Of a DNA stretch of 64,000 nucleotides, positions 51,356 through 60,331 are shown piece by piece (within the stretch, counting starts at the first letter, position 1; every line of letters begins with the position of its first letter). The notes under the pieces were generated by a model, which saw only the letters and a list, made by a program, of their open reading frames with translations, had not been told where the DNA came from and ran no database searches. The stretch covers positions 1 to 64,000 of the forward strand of contig NZ_JAPEPZ010000002.1 in NCBI RefSeq assembly GCF_026339875.1, given 5' to 3'. Source of the stretch: Streptomyces sp. NBC_01571. Its GTDB lineage: Bacteria; Actinomycetota; Actinomycetes; Streptomycetales; Streptomycetaceae. The translations under genes and the position numbers were made by a program.

Positions 51356-52444
51356 TCAGTTGGCGGTGAAGGCGGGGTAGTCGGTGTAGCCCTCGGCCTG
51401 ACCGGCGTAGTAGGTGTCCCTGTTGCCGTCGGCCAGCGGGTGGCCCTGCGTGAAGCGCTCGACCAGGTCGGGGTTGGCGATGAAGGGTTCGGCGAAGGAG
51501 ACCGCGTTGACGATTCCGTGGTCGAGGATCTCGTTGCCGAGGGCCTGGGTGAAGCCGAGGTTGGCGACGATGTTGCCCTGGTAGTGGGCGCGGTAGCGGG
51601 AGAAGAGGGCGACGCGCTCCTCGATGGTGCCGGGTGTGCCCAGGAGGTGCAGGTAGGCCAGGTTGCTGTCGTTGAGCTTCTTGAACAGCTGGTCGTAGTC
51701 GGCGAGTGTCTCCTCGTCCGCGGTGAACGTGCCTCCGTTGTCCCAGGTCGGGGACATCTTCACGCTGACGCGGTCGCTGCCCCACACGTCGCTGACGGCG
51801 TCGAGGATGTCGAGGAGGAACTGGGCCCGCTTCTCGCTGCTGCCTCCGTAGGCGTCGGTGCGCTGGTTGAGACGGGGGTTGAGGAACTGCGGGATCAGCT
51901 GGGACTGCTGGGCGTGGATTTCCACGCCGTCGAAGCCGGCGCGGCGGGCGTTCTCGGCGGCTTGGCGGTAGTCGGCGATGGTGGCGGCGATCTCGGCGGC
52001 GGTGTAGGCGCGCGGGGTGACGGTGTCCTTGGGGCCGGAGGGGGTGAAGGACTTCTCGCCGGGGTTGATGGCCGAGGGTCCGGCGGGCAGGCGGCCGCCG
52101 AGGTGGTCGGGGTGGGAAGCCGCGCCGAGGTGGCCGAGCTGGGAGACGATCCGCCCGCCGGCCTCGTGGACGGCTTCGGTGACCTTCACCCAGCCGGCGG
52201 TCTGCGTGTCGGTGTAGATGCCGGGCACGTGGATGAAACCGACCCCCTCGGCGTTGACCCAGGTTCCCTCGGTGACGATCAGGCCGGCGCCGGCGCGCTG
52301 CGCGTAGTAGGTCGCGTGCAGGTCGGTGGGGGCCAGCTCGGCGTTCTGGGCGCGGGCGCGGGTCATGGGGGCCATGACGACGCTGTTGGCGAGCTCCAGG
52401 GCGCCGAGGCGGACGGGCTGCAGCAGGGGCTGGGTGGTGGTCAT
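51356..52444 (-). CDS. Old Yellow Enzyme-family alkene reductase
   Basis: A 362-residue FMN-dependent TIM-barrel reductase that would reduce activated alkenes, nitro compounds or enals with NAD(P)H. Family marks: NSVVMAPMTRARAQNAELAP, YYAQRAGAGLIVTEGTWVN, FLNPRLNQRTDAYGGSSEKR, TFTADEETLADYDQLFKKLN. The substrate-binding HxxN and proton-donor Tyr of the usual HGANGYL are changed: here HAQQSQL, with Gln in both places and only His kept. ATG with AAGGAAG upstream. Next to it is a quinone oxidoreductase gene on the same strand, 114 bases upstream, and a divergent TetR gene. Confidence 0.92.
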   Translation of the reverse strand: MTTTQPLLQPVRLGALELANSVVMAPMTRARAQNAELAPTDLHATYYAQRAGAGLIVTEGTWVNAEGVGFIHVPGIYTDTQTAGWVKVTEAVHEAGGRIVSQLGHLGAASHPDHLGGRLPAGPSAINPGEKSFTPSGPKDTVTPRAYTAAEIAATIADYRQAAENARRAGFDGVEIHAQQSQLIPQFLNPRLNQRTDAYGGSSEKRAQFLLDILDAVSDVWGSDRVSVKMSPTWDNGGTFTADEETLADYDQLFKKLNDSNLAYLHLLGTPGTIEERVALFSRYRAHYQGNIVANLGFTQALGNEILDHGIVNAVSFAEPFIANPDLVERFTQGHPLADGNRDTYYAGQAEGYTDYPAFTAN

Positions 52445-52557
52445 GAGCAACTTCCTTGTGCTGAGGGGTGATGAGGAGGAGAGCGAAGAAATGGGCGAGG
52501 GCCCGGCTCAGTCCTGTCTGAGGGCGTGGAGGCCGGAGAGCGGGCCCTTCGTGGGGT

Positions 52558-53568
52558 TCAGGGTGTGGGGCTGGTGAGCAGGACGGTTCCGCTCTTGCCG
52601 GGGCGGCGGACATGGTCGATGGCCTTCGCGAAGTCGGCGAGGTCGTAGCCGGCGGCGACCTCGAAGAGTTCCGGGGCGGTCGTGGCCAGACGGGCGGCGA
52701 AGGCGACGTCCTCGGCCCGTTCCTCAGGCGTGCGGGCGGCCATCCAGTGGAAGACGGACGTGCCCCGCACGGTCAGGGCCCGCGGGGTCAGCGCGAGCGA
52801 CTCCAGCGGCGTGCTGCCGGAACCGAGCCCTCCGTAGGTGATCAGCGTGCCGCCGTCGGCGAGCAGTCCGGCCAGGTCACCGGTCAGGGATCCGCCCACC
52901 GCGTCCAGTACGACCTGGACGCCCCGGCCGCCGGTCGCGTCCTGGACCTGAGTGCGCCAGTCCGCGTCGTCCGTCGAGATGGTCGGCAGACCGGGGAAGC
53001 GCTGCCGCAGGGTCTGCGCCCCGGTGGCGCTGCGTACCAGGTTGACCAGCGGGATGCCGTGCTTGAGTGCGGCGGCGCTGACCAGCTTTCCCACCGACGA
53101 ACCGGCGGCCGTCTGCACCACCGGACCGGGCTGGCCGTGCTGGGCGTCCTCGACCGCCCGCAGCAAGGAGAGCAGGGTCAGCGGGTTGACCAGCATCAAA
53201 GCTGCGGTCTCGTCGCTGAGGTCGTCGGGCACCGGCACCACAAGATCGGCCGGCGCCGTGACGAGTTCGCTCCACGCGCCCGGCACCGGGAAGAACGCCA
53301 CCCGCCGACCGGGCCGCAGGTCCTGCACGCCCTCGCCGACGGTCTCGATGACGCCCATTCCCTCCACGCCGGGAATCCGTGGCGTGGCGAACCGCTGCCG
53401 CGGCCCACCCGCAGGGCCCTCCACTCCCGCCAGGTCGCCGGGGTGGATCGGCCGGGACAGCACCCGCACCCGCACCTGCCCGGCCGCGGGCGCAGCAGGG
53501 GCCGGCTGCTCGCTCAGGCGCAGTACCTGCCCGGCTTCTCCGTGCCGGCCGTAGGTGATGGCGCGCAT
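52558..53568 (-). CDS. Zinc-independent quinone oxidoreductase / MDR alcohol dehydrogenase
   Basis: A 336-residue medium-chain reductase. N-domain RVLSRPIHPGDLAGVEGPAG and GVEGMGVIETVGEGVQDLRP without the zinc Cys set; NADPH domain VVQTAAGSSVGKLVSAAALK and GGRGVQVVLDAVGGSLTGDL. The layout fits QOR or 2-enoyl reductases. ATG with AAAGGGAG upstream. It and the Old Yellow Enzyme gene form a redox module under the divergent TetR. Confidence 0.9.
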   Translation of the reverse strand: MRAITYGRHGEAGQVLRLSEQPAPAAPAAGQVRVRVLSRPIHPGDLAGVEGPAGGPRQRFATPRIPGVEGMGVIETVGEGVQDLRPGRRVAFFPVPGAWSELVTAPADLVVPVPDDLSDETAALMLVNPLTLLSLLRAVEDAQHGQPGPVVQTAAGSSVGKLVSAAALKHGIPLVNLVRSATGAQTLRQRFPGLPTISTDDADWRTQVQDATGGRGVQVVLDAVGGSLTGDLAGLLADGGTLITYGGLGSGSTPLESLALTPRALTVRGTSVFHWMAARTPEERAEDVAFAARLATTAPELFEVAAGYDLADFAKAIDHVRRPGKSGTVLLTSPTP

Positions 53569-53592
53569 GACGCTCCCTTTCCACGAACTATT

Positions 53593-53638
53593 AATGATGG
53601 GCATCATTGCAATTTCTGCTATGATGAGAGGCATCATT
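53593..53638. promoter_or_regulatory. Two TetR operators
   Basis: AATGATG-gg-CATCATT (53593-53608) and ATGATG-agagg-CATCATT (53621-53638), centres about 29 bases apart, in the gap between the divergent quinone oxidoreductase and TetR genes. TATGAT (53619-53624) may be the TetR -10. Confidence 0.85.
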
Positions 53639-53675
53639 AAAAATGTCAAGTCGAGAGCGACACGAGAGGACGGCC

Positions 53676-54284
53676 ATGCCGCGGATCACCAAGCAGGACA
53701 AGGCCCGCAACCGGCAGAACATCCTCGAAGCGGCGAGCCGCATGTTCCGCTCGCAGGGCATCGACACGGTTGGCATCGCCGATTTGATGAAGGAAGCCGG
53801 ACTCACCCACGGCGGCTTCTACAACCACTTCGCCTCCAAGAACGACCTGGCCGTGGAGGTGTGCGGTGCCGCCTACGCCGCCTCGCTCGAGGCCCTGGCC
53901 CGGACGATCGAGGACGGTCCGGACCAGGCCGGCTCTCCGCTGGAACGGGTCGTGGCCGGGTACCTGTCCACCGCGCACCGTGACGCCCCGGACGGCGGCT
54001 GTCCCTCCGCCTCCCTGGTCACCGACGCCGGACGGCACGGCGAAGCCGTGCAGAGCGCGTACGCCGAAGGCGTCGAGGGCTACCTCAACCGCTTCGCCGC
54101 CGAGTTCCTGCGCGAAGCCGACGAGAAGGGCCACGAACTCGACCCGGCCGACGCCCGCCACAAGGCCATCCGCCTGCTCAGCGAAATGGTCGGCGCGCTG
54201 ATGCTCGCCCGCGCCGTACACCACGTCGAACCCGAGCTCTCCGACGAGATCCTGCAGACCGGCCGCAGCCACACCCTCGACTGA
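53676..54284 (+). CDS. TetR-family regulator
   Basis: A 202-residue TetR protein: KARNRQNILEAASRMFRSQG, MKEAGLTHGGFYNHFASKND is the HTH of the NemR/AcrR-like group that reacts with electrophiles; GGCPSASLVTDAGRHGEAVQ carries the Cys often modified in such sensors. That agrees with its neighbours, an alkene reductase and a quinone reductase. ATG at 53676 was preferred (AGAGGA upstream) over one 33 bases earlier. Confidence 0.9.
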   Translation: MPRITKQDKARNRQNILEAASRMFRSQGIDTVGIADLMKEAGLTHGGFYNHFASKNDLAVEVCGAAYAASLEALARTIEDGPDQAGSPLERVVAGYLSTAHRDAPDGGCPSASLVTDAGRHGEAVQSAYAEGVEGYLNRFAAEFLREADEKGHELDPADARHKAIRLLSEMVGALMLARAVHHVEPELSDEILQTGRSHTLD

Positions 54285-54329
54285 CACGACTCAAGGCCGC
54301 CGGTTCCTGGACGCCTACGGCTGGACGTC

Positions 54330-54826
54330 GACTGCCAAGGACGACGACGACTTCCGACGTCTGGGGCCGGCTGCACGAAGCGGTCCTGCACCGACTCGGC
54401 GACGCCGGCCTCATCGACGTCTCGCGCGTGGTTCTCGACTCCGCTCACGCGCGCGCTAAAAAAGGGGCGAACACACAGGTCCGAGCCCCGTGGACCGCGG
54501 CAAGCCGGGTTCCAAGATGCACATCCTGTCGGACGCGAACGGACTGCCCCTGGTCGTCGGCATCTCGGCCGCCAACGTCCACCACAGCGAAGGCCTGAAG
54601 CCCATGGTGGAGGGTCACCAAACGAAACACGACCCCTACCGCGGCCGCCACTTCAAACCCCGACGCCTCCACGCCGACAAGGCCTACGACCTCCCCCCAC
54701 CTGCGGAAATGGCATCGCGGCAAGCGGATCGGAGTACGTATCGCCCGCAAGGGCATCGAGTCCAGCGAACGCTTGGGCCGCCGCCGATGGGTCATCGCAC
54801 GGACCACGTCCTGGCTGTTGACGGTG
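54330..54826 (+). pseudogene. IS5-family transposase remnant
   Basis: Three frames in turn give RLGDAGLIDVSRVVLDSAHA, DRGKPGSKMHILSDANGLPL (catalytic Asp block), KPRRLHADKAYD and GKRIGVRIARKGIESSERLG, RRRWVIARTTSWL (catalytic Glu block). Frameshifts lie near 54470 and 54700. No N-terminus. Confidence 0.82.
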
Positions 54827-55480
54827 CGGGAGGTCATCCGGAGCTGGCGGCCGATCGCCCTCCGGCTGAGCCCGGCGGCCAGCAGTTCGTGGACGGTCGC
54901 ATGGTTGGCACGGGTGCGGTCAGCGAAGCGGTGTCCCCTCGGCCAGGGCGAGCCGGAGGGGTCTTCGAACTTCTCCGGTTCGGGGGCAGGCTGGGCTGGA
55001 TCTGGTGCCAGGACCTGCAGGCATCCACGGTGGTGCGCGACGCACCGCTCTGCGGCCTCGCTCAGGTTGTGCCAAAGATGCCACCTGTCCGCGACCTGCA
55101 CCCGACTGCGGTGCCCCGGCCGTGGCACCTTCGGCGAAGAACGGTGCCCGATCGCGGCAGACCACCTCCACCTCGGGCCGTCTCGCGAGCCAAGCTGCGA
55201 GGCTGGACGCCTCCCGGTCGGACAGCAGGTCCAGTGGACGCCGGCTTTCGACGTCGACCACGACGGTCCCGTAGTGACGCGCGCGGGTCGGAGCTGTGAA
55301 TCCGCCGTGACCAGTTCCCACATCCGGGACAGATGGCCCCCAGCCACAGTGCTTCAGGCCTCTATGCGTACCGCCTCGTCGTTCACGGTGACGGACAGCA
55401 CCGCCACGTCGGCGATCGACGGGAACAGCAATTCCTCCAGCCGGAGCACCACTTCTTCCACGGGTCGAACCGTCAGCCAC
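54827..55480 (-). pseudogene. ISL3-family transposase remnant
   Basis: Minus strand: VVLRLEELLFPSIADVAVLS (N-terminus, 55370-55480), then HYGTVVVDVESRRPLDLLSD, REASSLAAWLARRPEVEVVC, RDRAPFFAEG, then in another frame VQVADRWHLWHNLSEAAERC and HELLAAGLSRRAIGRQLRM. The zinc-finger region is deleted and there is at least one frameshift. It abuts the IS5 remnant head to head. Confidence 0.82.
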
Positions 55481-55746
55481 GCCAACCTGGTACGAGCCAA
55501 TTCCGGGCAACTTTCCCAGGACCCACTCGCCCGACAACCGTGACTCAGCGTGCATGCTCCACGGAAAGTGAGCAAGAACCCAAACTCGTGAACAACGCCA
55601 TGGGTAACCTCGCCGACTACGGCGTCCTCCCCGCCGGCCCCCGCCACATCGCCATCGGATGCCGAGGCGGCAAGCACCAAGGCGTTGACCGGACTACGCC
55701 AGCCTCCCAGCCGGCCCACTACACATCGCCACCTGATGCGCAGGAG

Positions 55747-55767
55747 GGCGTCACAGAGTGTGACGCC
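55747..55767. terminator. Hairpin downstream of the LOG gene
   Basis: GGCGTCAC-agagt-GTGACGCC, an 8-bp perfect stem about 50 bases past the LOG stop. The bases from 55490 to 55746 hold no gene. Confidence 0.7.
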
Positions 55768-55817
55768 TCATGTTCGGGGTCTCCGGCTTTCGCCGGCCGC
55801 GCCGCAGACCTGATCAG

Positions 55818-56399
55818 TTACCGCAGATTCTCTCCGTGCGCGGGCTGCGGGATGCAGCGGAGCCGCTCCTGCAGCGCCTCCAGCAAACCGGGCAGATCGG
55901 GGGCAACGGCGAGGTCGTCGAGAGTGGATGCGGGGAGGAAGCCAGAGTCAGCGATGCCGCGCAGGGCGCCGAGCAGCGGCGTCCAGAAGCCCCCGGCGTC
56001 AAGGAAGCCGATGGGCTTGGCGTGGAATCCGAGCTGACGCCAGGACCACACCTCGAAGATCTCTTCCAGGGTGCCGAGGCCGCCGGGCAGGGCGACAAAG
56101 GCGTCGGCACGCTCAGCCATGAGCGCCTTGCGCTCGTGCATCGAGTCGCACATGAGCAGCTCCGTCACCCCTTCGTGCGCCCACTCCCGTTCGACCATGC
56201 TGCGCGGCATGACACCGATGACCTCACCACCCGCCTTCAGCGCGCTGTCCGCCACCACGCCCATCAGGCCCCGGCGGCCACCGCCGTAGACGAGACCGAT
56301 TCCTTGCCGGGCCAGCTCTGCGCCAACGCTGGCGGCCAGCGCGGCGTGCGCCGGATCGTGTCCGTTGGACGCGGCGAGAAAGACGGCGAGACGGCGCAT
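55818..56399 (-). CDS. LOG-family nucleotide phosphoribohydrolase
   Basis: A 193-residue Rossmann-fold protein of the LOG family, which splits cytokinin nucleotides or AMP into base and ribose phosphate. GIGLVYGGGRRGLMGVVADS and the catalytic PGGLGTLEEIFEVWSWRQLG are intact, as is the Arg of MHERKALM. ATG at 56399; ribosome site weak (GGAGAT). No neighbour links it to a pathway. Confidence 0.92.
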   Translation of the reverse strand: MRRLAVFLAASNGHDPAHAALAASVGAELARQGIGLVYGGGRRGLMGVVADSALKAGGEVIGVMPRSMVEREWAHEGVTELLMCDSMHERKALMAERADAFVALPGGLGTLEEIFEVWSWRQLGFHAKPIGFLDAGGFWTPLLGALRGIADSGFLPASTLDDLAVAPDLPGLLEALQERLRCIPQPAHGENLR

Positions 56400-56584
56400 G
56401 AAGATCTCCGGAAACGGTTGTGGCAGCAGACCCTTCGGTCTACCACAGGGACTCCGGCGCTGCCCAAGGCCTTTCCTGCGAGGAAGAGTCCGTGGGCCCT
56501 ACGGATCCGTCAACCACGCCACCGCGACCGCCAGCAGCCTGCGACAGCAGACGGGCAACACCCTGCACGTTTCCCGGCACGACC

Positions 56585-56860
56585 GTGACCGTGTACCCCT
56601 ACCTCCCCAGGGTCGAATACATCCGCCCGTGGCTCACGAGGGACCCGGCCCACATCTCCACCCTGATGGACGCCGAACCAGGTGGCGACGGCACCGGCCG
56701 CGACTTCCCCGACCCCTGGGCCCGGCTGCACGCACAGGAGGGACACGAGAGCGCCGCCCGGATCGGGAAGACGGCCTGTTCCGTGTACGACGCCCTGCAC
56801 CACGGCCTCGCGGAAGCCGAGTACTCACAGCCGACGGCCGCGTCCAGCCTTCTCGGTTGA
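56585..56860 (+). CDS. Hypothetical small protein
   Basis: A 91-residue frame from a GTG: VTVYPYLPRVEYIRPWLTRD, PAHISTLMDAEPGGDGTGRD, YDALHHGLAEAEYSQP. Codon positions look coding, but there is no ribosome site and no recognised family. It may be part of a longer decayed gene. Confidence 0.35.
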   Translation: MTVYPYLPRVEYIRPWLTRDPAHISTLMDAEPGGDGTGRDFPDPWARLHAQEGHESAARIGKTACSVYDALHHGLAEAEYSQPTAASSLLG

Positions 56861-57042
56861 GATGGAGCAATCAGACGGAGCCCCCGCTTCCCTGACCTTT
56901 CGGTCCGGGATGCGGGGCTTTCTGTGTTTCTGAGCAAGGGGATCGAGTCCCACCGGGGGCCAGAGCGATGACGTAGCGATGGCACGGTGCCCCCGGAGGG
57001 GCTGTGAGATCCGGTCCGCTGGCATCAGGACGACCTCTACCG

Positions 57043-57546
57043 ATGGCAATCACAGGGGCACACAGCTCCCGCACACCCTCCTGGACCGAAGGAGGCATCG
57101 GCCAACCCGCGTGCTTTCAGCGCAAGTACCAGTCTTCGGAAGCCAGTGGCGGACTCGCCGTCGCCCGTCTCCTCGCCAGATGCCTCAGCGAGCCTTCCGC
57201 GGGCAATACCGAAACCGCAGGCGTATTCGGCTACGTGCCACGCGATGAGCCCCTCGAGATAGCCGACTGCCTCCCCGCCCTGCAAGCCGCCACGCAACAT
57301 CGCGGTACGGCCGGCTTCGATTCACTCAAAGCACCAGAGCACCGTGAAGTACGCGCGTCCACCTTCCGAGCCGCAGTCACCTCACCGGTGGTCAGATCTT
57401 GGTGCGAACTGCTGTACTGGGTCACCTTTGACACCCCGCAGTACGACATCGGCGGCGGCCGTCCCTTTCGCAAGGCCCAGGTCGGGGGCCGATACCTGAG
57501 GTCCGACCCGAATCCCGAAACGGCCGCCAGTGATGCGGGCGGGCCA
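57043..57546 (+). CDS. Hypothetical protein, probably 3'-truncated
   Basis: From ATG the frame reads SGGLAVARLLARCLSEPSAG, RDEPLEIADCLPALQAATQH, SWCELLYWVTFDTPQYDIGG, RPFRKAQVGGRYLRSDPNPE with coding-like third positions. After about 57540 the frame enters the transposase-like fragment and loses meaning, so the natural end is missing. I do not recognise the family. Confidence 0.4.
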
Positions 57547-57599
57547 ACAGTCCGTCAGACCAGATCACGCACCTGGACATTCGGCGTACGCGGCGGCGG

Positions 57600-57718
57600 C
57601 CCTCGTCTGGTCATCTCCTCCGGCCAAGGCGTGCGTGACCGAGGTGAACGTCACCCGCCTGGCCTGGGTCCTGCACGATCTCCCCATCGAGATGGTCGGC
57701 CGGGTCCGCTCCACCTGA
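57600..57718 (+). pseudogene. Transposase fragment
   Basis: SSPPAKACVTEVNVTRLAWV, LHDLPIEMVGRVRS, stop. VTRLAWVLHDLP..VIGRVRS is recalled from the same transposase family as the 42.5-kb fragment. About 35 codons. Confidence 0.45.
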
Positions 57719-58550
57719 GCCCCCGCACGGCAAATGGAGCGGGGCTTCGACACGGGCCAGGACCCTCTCGCATGGACGGACACGTCGCTGACCTACTGCC
57801 GTGTCCATGGGTGGCAACGGCCAAGCTGACCACATAGCGCTCCTCGACCGTCCCGTCCGGGAAGGCTTGAGTCAGGAGGTCGCGCTCAGCGGCCAGGAAC
57901 GTCTCGGCGGCGTTCTTGCCGAGGACGAGGAAGTCGGAGTAGCTGGCGAGATTCGCGAGATGCTTTTCGAGTGGGACGCTCCTTGTCCACGACATCTGCC
58001 GTGTGACGAAGCTGAGTTCGAGCGGCAGGTGGCGGAATCGGGCCCTGGGGTCGGGTGCGCTGTCCTCGGCGCCGAAGAGACGGCGCAAGCGGGCGTCTTG
58101 GTCGGCTATCCAGCCGACGGTGCTGTCCGAGTCGTTCCACCAGAGGGCAAGTGCGCCGCGGGGGTGCAGTACTCGGAGGGCTTCGGGGACGGACTTGTGG
58201 GGGTCGGTCCAGTGCCACGCCTGGGCATAGGTCAGGATGTCGATGGACTCGGAGGCCAGTGGCAGGTTGTTGCCGTCACCGAGCACGACGGGGACGTCCG
58301 GCAGGCCGAGGCGGAATTGGGAGGCCATTCCGAGGCCTGGCTCGACCGCGACGACGCGCGCACCGCGGGCGTGCAGGAGGGCGGTCGCCAGTCCCGTGCC
58401 GGCGCCGATGTCCGCAACGCGGGCGCCCGTTAAGGGACGGGCGGCGAGTTCCTCGACCGCATCGAGCAGCGCGGGCGGATACGAAGGGCGGTTCGCGGCA
58501 TAGCTGGCGGCGGCCTTGCTGAATGAACGAGCCTGCGAAGTGATCGTCAT
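57651..58550 (-). CDS. Class I SAM-dependent methyltransferase with foreign C-terminal tail
   Basis: A 299-residue protein. The methyltransferase fold is complete: SAM motif I VADIGAGTGLATALLHARGA, EPGLGMASQFR, motif II-III DILTYAQAWHWTDP and HPRGALALWWNDSD. The family normally ends soon after EERYVVSLAVAT; here about 50 more residues (HGHGSRSATCPSMREGPGPC and on) come from the opposite strand of the transposase fragment. So the stop was lost or replaced by insertion or deletion. ATG with GAGGA about 8 bases upstream. Substrate unknown. Confidence 0.88.
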   Translation of the reverse strand: MTITSQARSFSKAAASYAANRPSYPPALLDAVEELAARPLTGARVADIGAGTGLATALLHARGARVVAVEPGLGMASQFRLGLPDVPVVLGDGNNLPLASESIDILTYAQAWHWTDPHKSVPEALRVLHPRGALALWWNDSDSTVGWIADQDARLRRLFGAEDSAPDPRARFRHLPLELSFVTRQMSWTRSVPLEKHLANLASYSDFLVLGKNAAETFLAAERDLLTQAFPDGTVEERYVVSLAVATHGHGSRSATCPSMREGPGPCRSPAPFAVRGLRWSGPGRPSRWGDRAGPRPGG

Positions 58551-58662
58551 TCGACCATCCTCGGCGGTCCGAAGTACCTGGCACAGCACTTTGACGGCGT
58601 TTCCCGGCACGACGTCAAGGGGTCCCCCGCGTTTAACCAACCCCACCCGCGCCACAGCGACG

Positions 58663-59988
58663 CTATTTGCCCGCGGTTCCCCGAGAGTCGCGCAGAACCC
58701 CGAACGCGGCCCTGAGTTCATTGGTGAAGATGTCGGGAACTTCCCAGGCCGCGAAGTGGCCGCCCCTGCTGGCTTCGTTGAAGTAGAAGAGATTGTGGTA
58801 GCTGCGTGAGGCCCAACTCCGCGGCGCCTGGTAGATCTCACCGGGGAACACCGTGATGGCGGCCGGGATGGAGACCGACACGGCGTTGAAGTTGTTGGCG
58901 TTGTTCTCCCAGTAGAGACGCGAGGATGACACGGCGGTGTTCGTGACCCAGTAGAGCGTGATGTCGTCGAGCATCTCGTCCTTGGTGAGCACCCGTTCGG
59001 GATCGCCGTCGCTGTAGGTCCATGCGGCGAACTTGTCGTACATCCATGCGGCCAGTCCGACGGGTGAGTCCGTCAGTCCATAGCCTTCGGTCTGGGGACG
59101 GGTGACCATCATCGCGGAGTAACCCGAGCCCGACTTGTAGAAGGTGGCGAGCTTTTCGTACGCGGCCTTCTCGTCGGCGTTCAGTCCCGCCGGGACAGGG
59201 TCACCGCAGGCGAGCTTCTTCGCGATATCGGCAGGGACGGTGGCCGGGAAGTTGACGTGGATTCCAAGGAGTCCCGCGGGTCGCTGTACCGCCATCTTGT
59301 CCGAGATCACAGCTCCCCAGTCGCCGCCCTGGGAGACGTAGTGCCCGTATCCGAGGCGCTCCATCAGCACGGCCCAGGCACGGGCGATACGGTCGGGGCC
59401 CCAGCCGGTGGTCGTCGGTCTCTCGGAGAAGCCGTACCCGGGCATGGACGGTATGACGAGATGAAAGGCGTCCTCCGCGCGTCCCCCGTGGGCCGTGGGC
59501 TTGCTGAGCGGATCGATCACCTTGAGGAATTCCAGGATCGAGCCCGGCCAGCCATGGGTCAGAATCATCGGCAGGGCGTTCGCATGGCGGGAGCGGACAT
59601 GGATGAAATGAATATCGAGTCCGTCGATCTCGGTTTTGAACTGCGGCAAGGAGTTCAGCTTCTCCTCGATCTTCCGCCAGTTGTAGCTCGTCCCCCAGTA
59701 GTGGGAGAGTTCTTTCATGGTCGCCAACGGGACGCCCTGGGACTGATCGTGGACCGTCTCCCGGTCAGGCCACCGTGTCGCGATGATGCGCCGGCGCAGC
59801 TCGACAAGGTCCTGCTCCGGTATGTTCACGCGGAAGGGGCGGATGCTCTCCCTCTCGCTCACCGCCACGGGCTTCCCGGAGTACTCATCGGAGTACGGAC
59901 CGAAAACACCGGTTGCCGCCGCCGTCATCGCGGCGGCTGAGGTGGTGAGAAACATACGCCGGGACTGCAGCCGGAGATTTTCGGACAT
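58663..59988 (-). CDS. Tat-exported epoxide hydrolase-like protein
   Basis: A 441-residue protein. SRRMFLTTSAAAMTAAATG is a twin-arginine signal, so it is folded before export. Then the epoxide hydrolase N-terminal region (RPFRVNIPEQDLVELRRRII, WRKIEEKLNSLPQFKTEIDG) and the catalytic domain: HGWPGSILEFLKVIDPL (oxyanion), SQGGDWGAVISDKMA (Asp nucleophile) and GGHFAAWEVPDIF (His base). ATG with AAGGAG 8 bases upstream. It resembles juvenile-hormone-type epoxide hydrolases. Exported, it would act on outside epoxides. Confidence 0.92.
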   Translation of the reverse strand: MSENLRLQSRRMFLTTSAAAMTAAATGVFGPYSDEYSGKPVAVSERESIRPFRVNIPEQDLVELRRRIIATRWPDRETVHDQSQGVPLATMKELSHYWGTSYNWRKIEEKLNSLPQFKTEIDGLDIHFIHVRSRHANALPMILTHGWPGSILEFLKVIDPLSKPTAHGGRAEDAFHLVIPSMPGYGFSERPTTTGWGPDRIARAWAVLMERLGYGHYVSQGGDWGAVISDKMAVQRPAGLLGIHVNFPATVPADIAKKLACGDPVPAGLNADEKAAYEKLATFYKSGSGYSAMMVTRPQTEGYGLTDSPVGLAAWMYDKFAAWTYSDGDPERVLTKDEMLDDITLYWVTNTAVSSSRLYWENNANNFNAVSVSIPAAITVFPGEIYQAPRSWASRSYHNLFYFNEASRGGHFAAWEVPDIFTNELRAAFGVLRDSRGTAGK

Positions 59989-60331
59989 GGCGGATCTCCT
60001 TGGATCGTTCCAGCGCTTCCGAGAGGGCACCCTCGACAGTCATATTTCGGGTCGGCGGAACAGAAATCCGGCACGGAATTCCTGTGACCCGGGTGGCCTC
60101 CACCCCGGCGGAGCCTGAGGCGGGCGGCAACAAGCTGGTAGACGTCTGCATGCGACGGCCTCATGTGACGTTGTCCGCACGCGACGGTCTCATCACGGTA
60201 CGTAACGATATTTGTCCCTCTGTGAGCGTGCAACTCGAGGCCGAAAGGTGCGTGCGACATGCGATCACCGGGCAGTCGGTCCTCGAGAGAGGTCCTCGAC
60301 GGTCGAGGACGATCAGGAGAGGCACTCGGCG
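59989..60331. promoter_or_regulatory. Divergent promoter region
   Basis: About 340 bases between the epoxide hydrolase and phospholipase D genes. An AT-rich patch (gtaacgatatttgtccc, near 60202-60218) is the best promoter candidate for the forward gene. No operator palindrome stood out. Confidence 0.35.

Noticed and set aside
44515..55480. A complete, active insertion sequence
   Set aside because: All transposase segments found are truncated or frameshifted and no matching pair of IS ends was seen around them.
55333..56037. A forward gene opposite LOG
   Set aside because: The reverse-strand LOG protein has complete motifs; the forward product has none.
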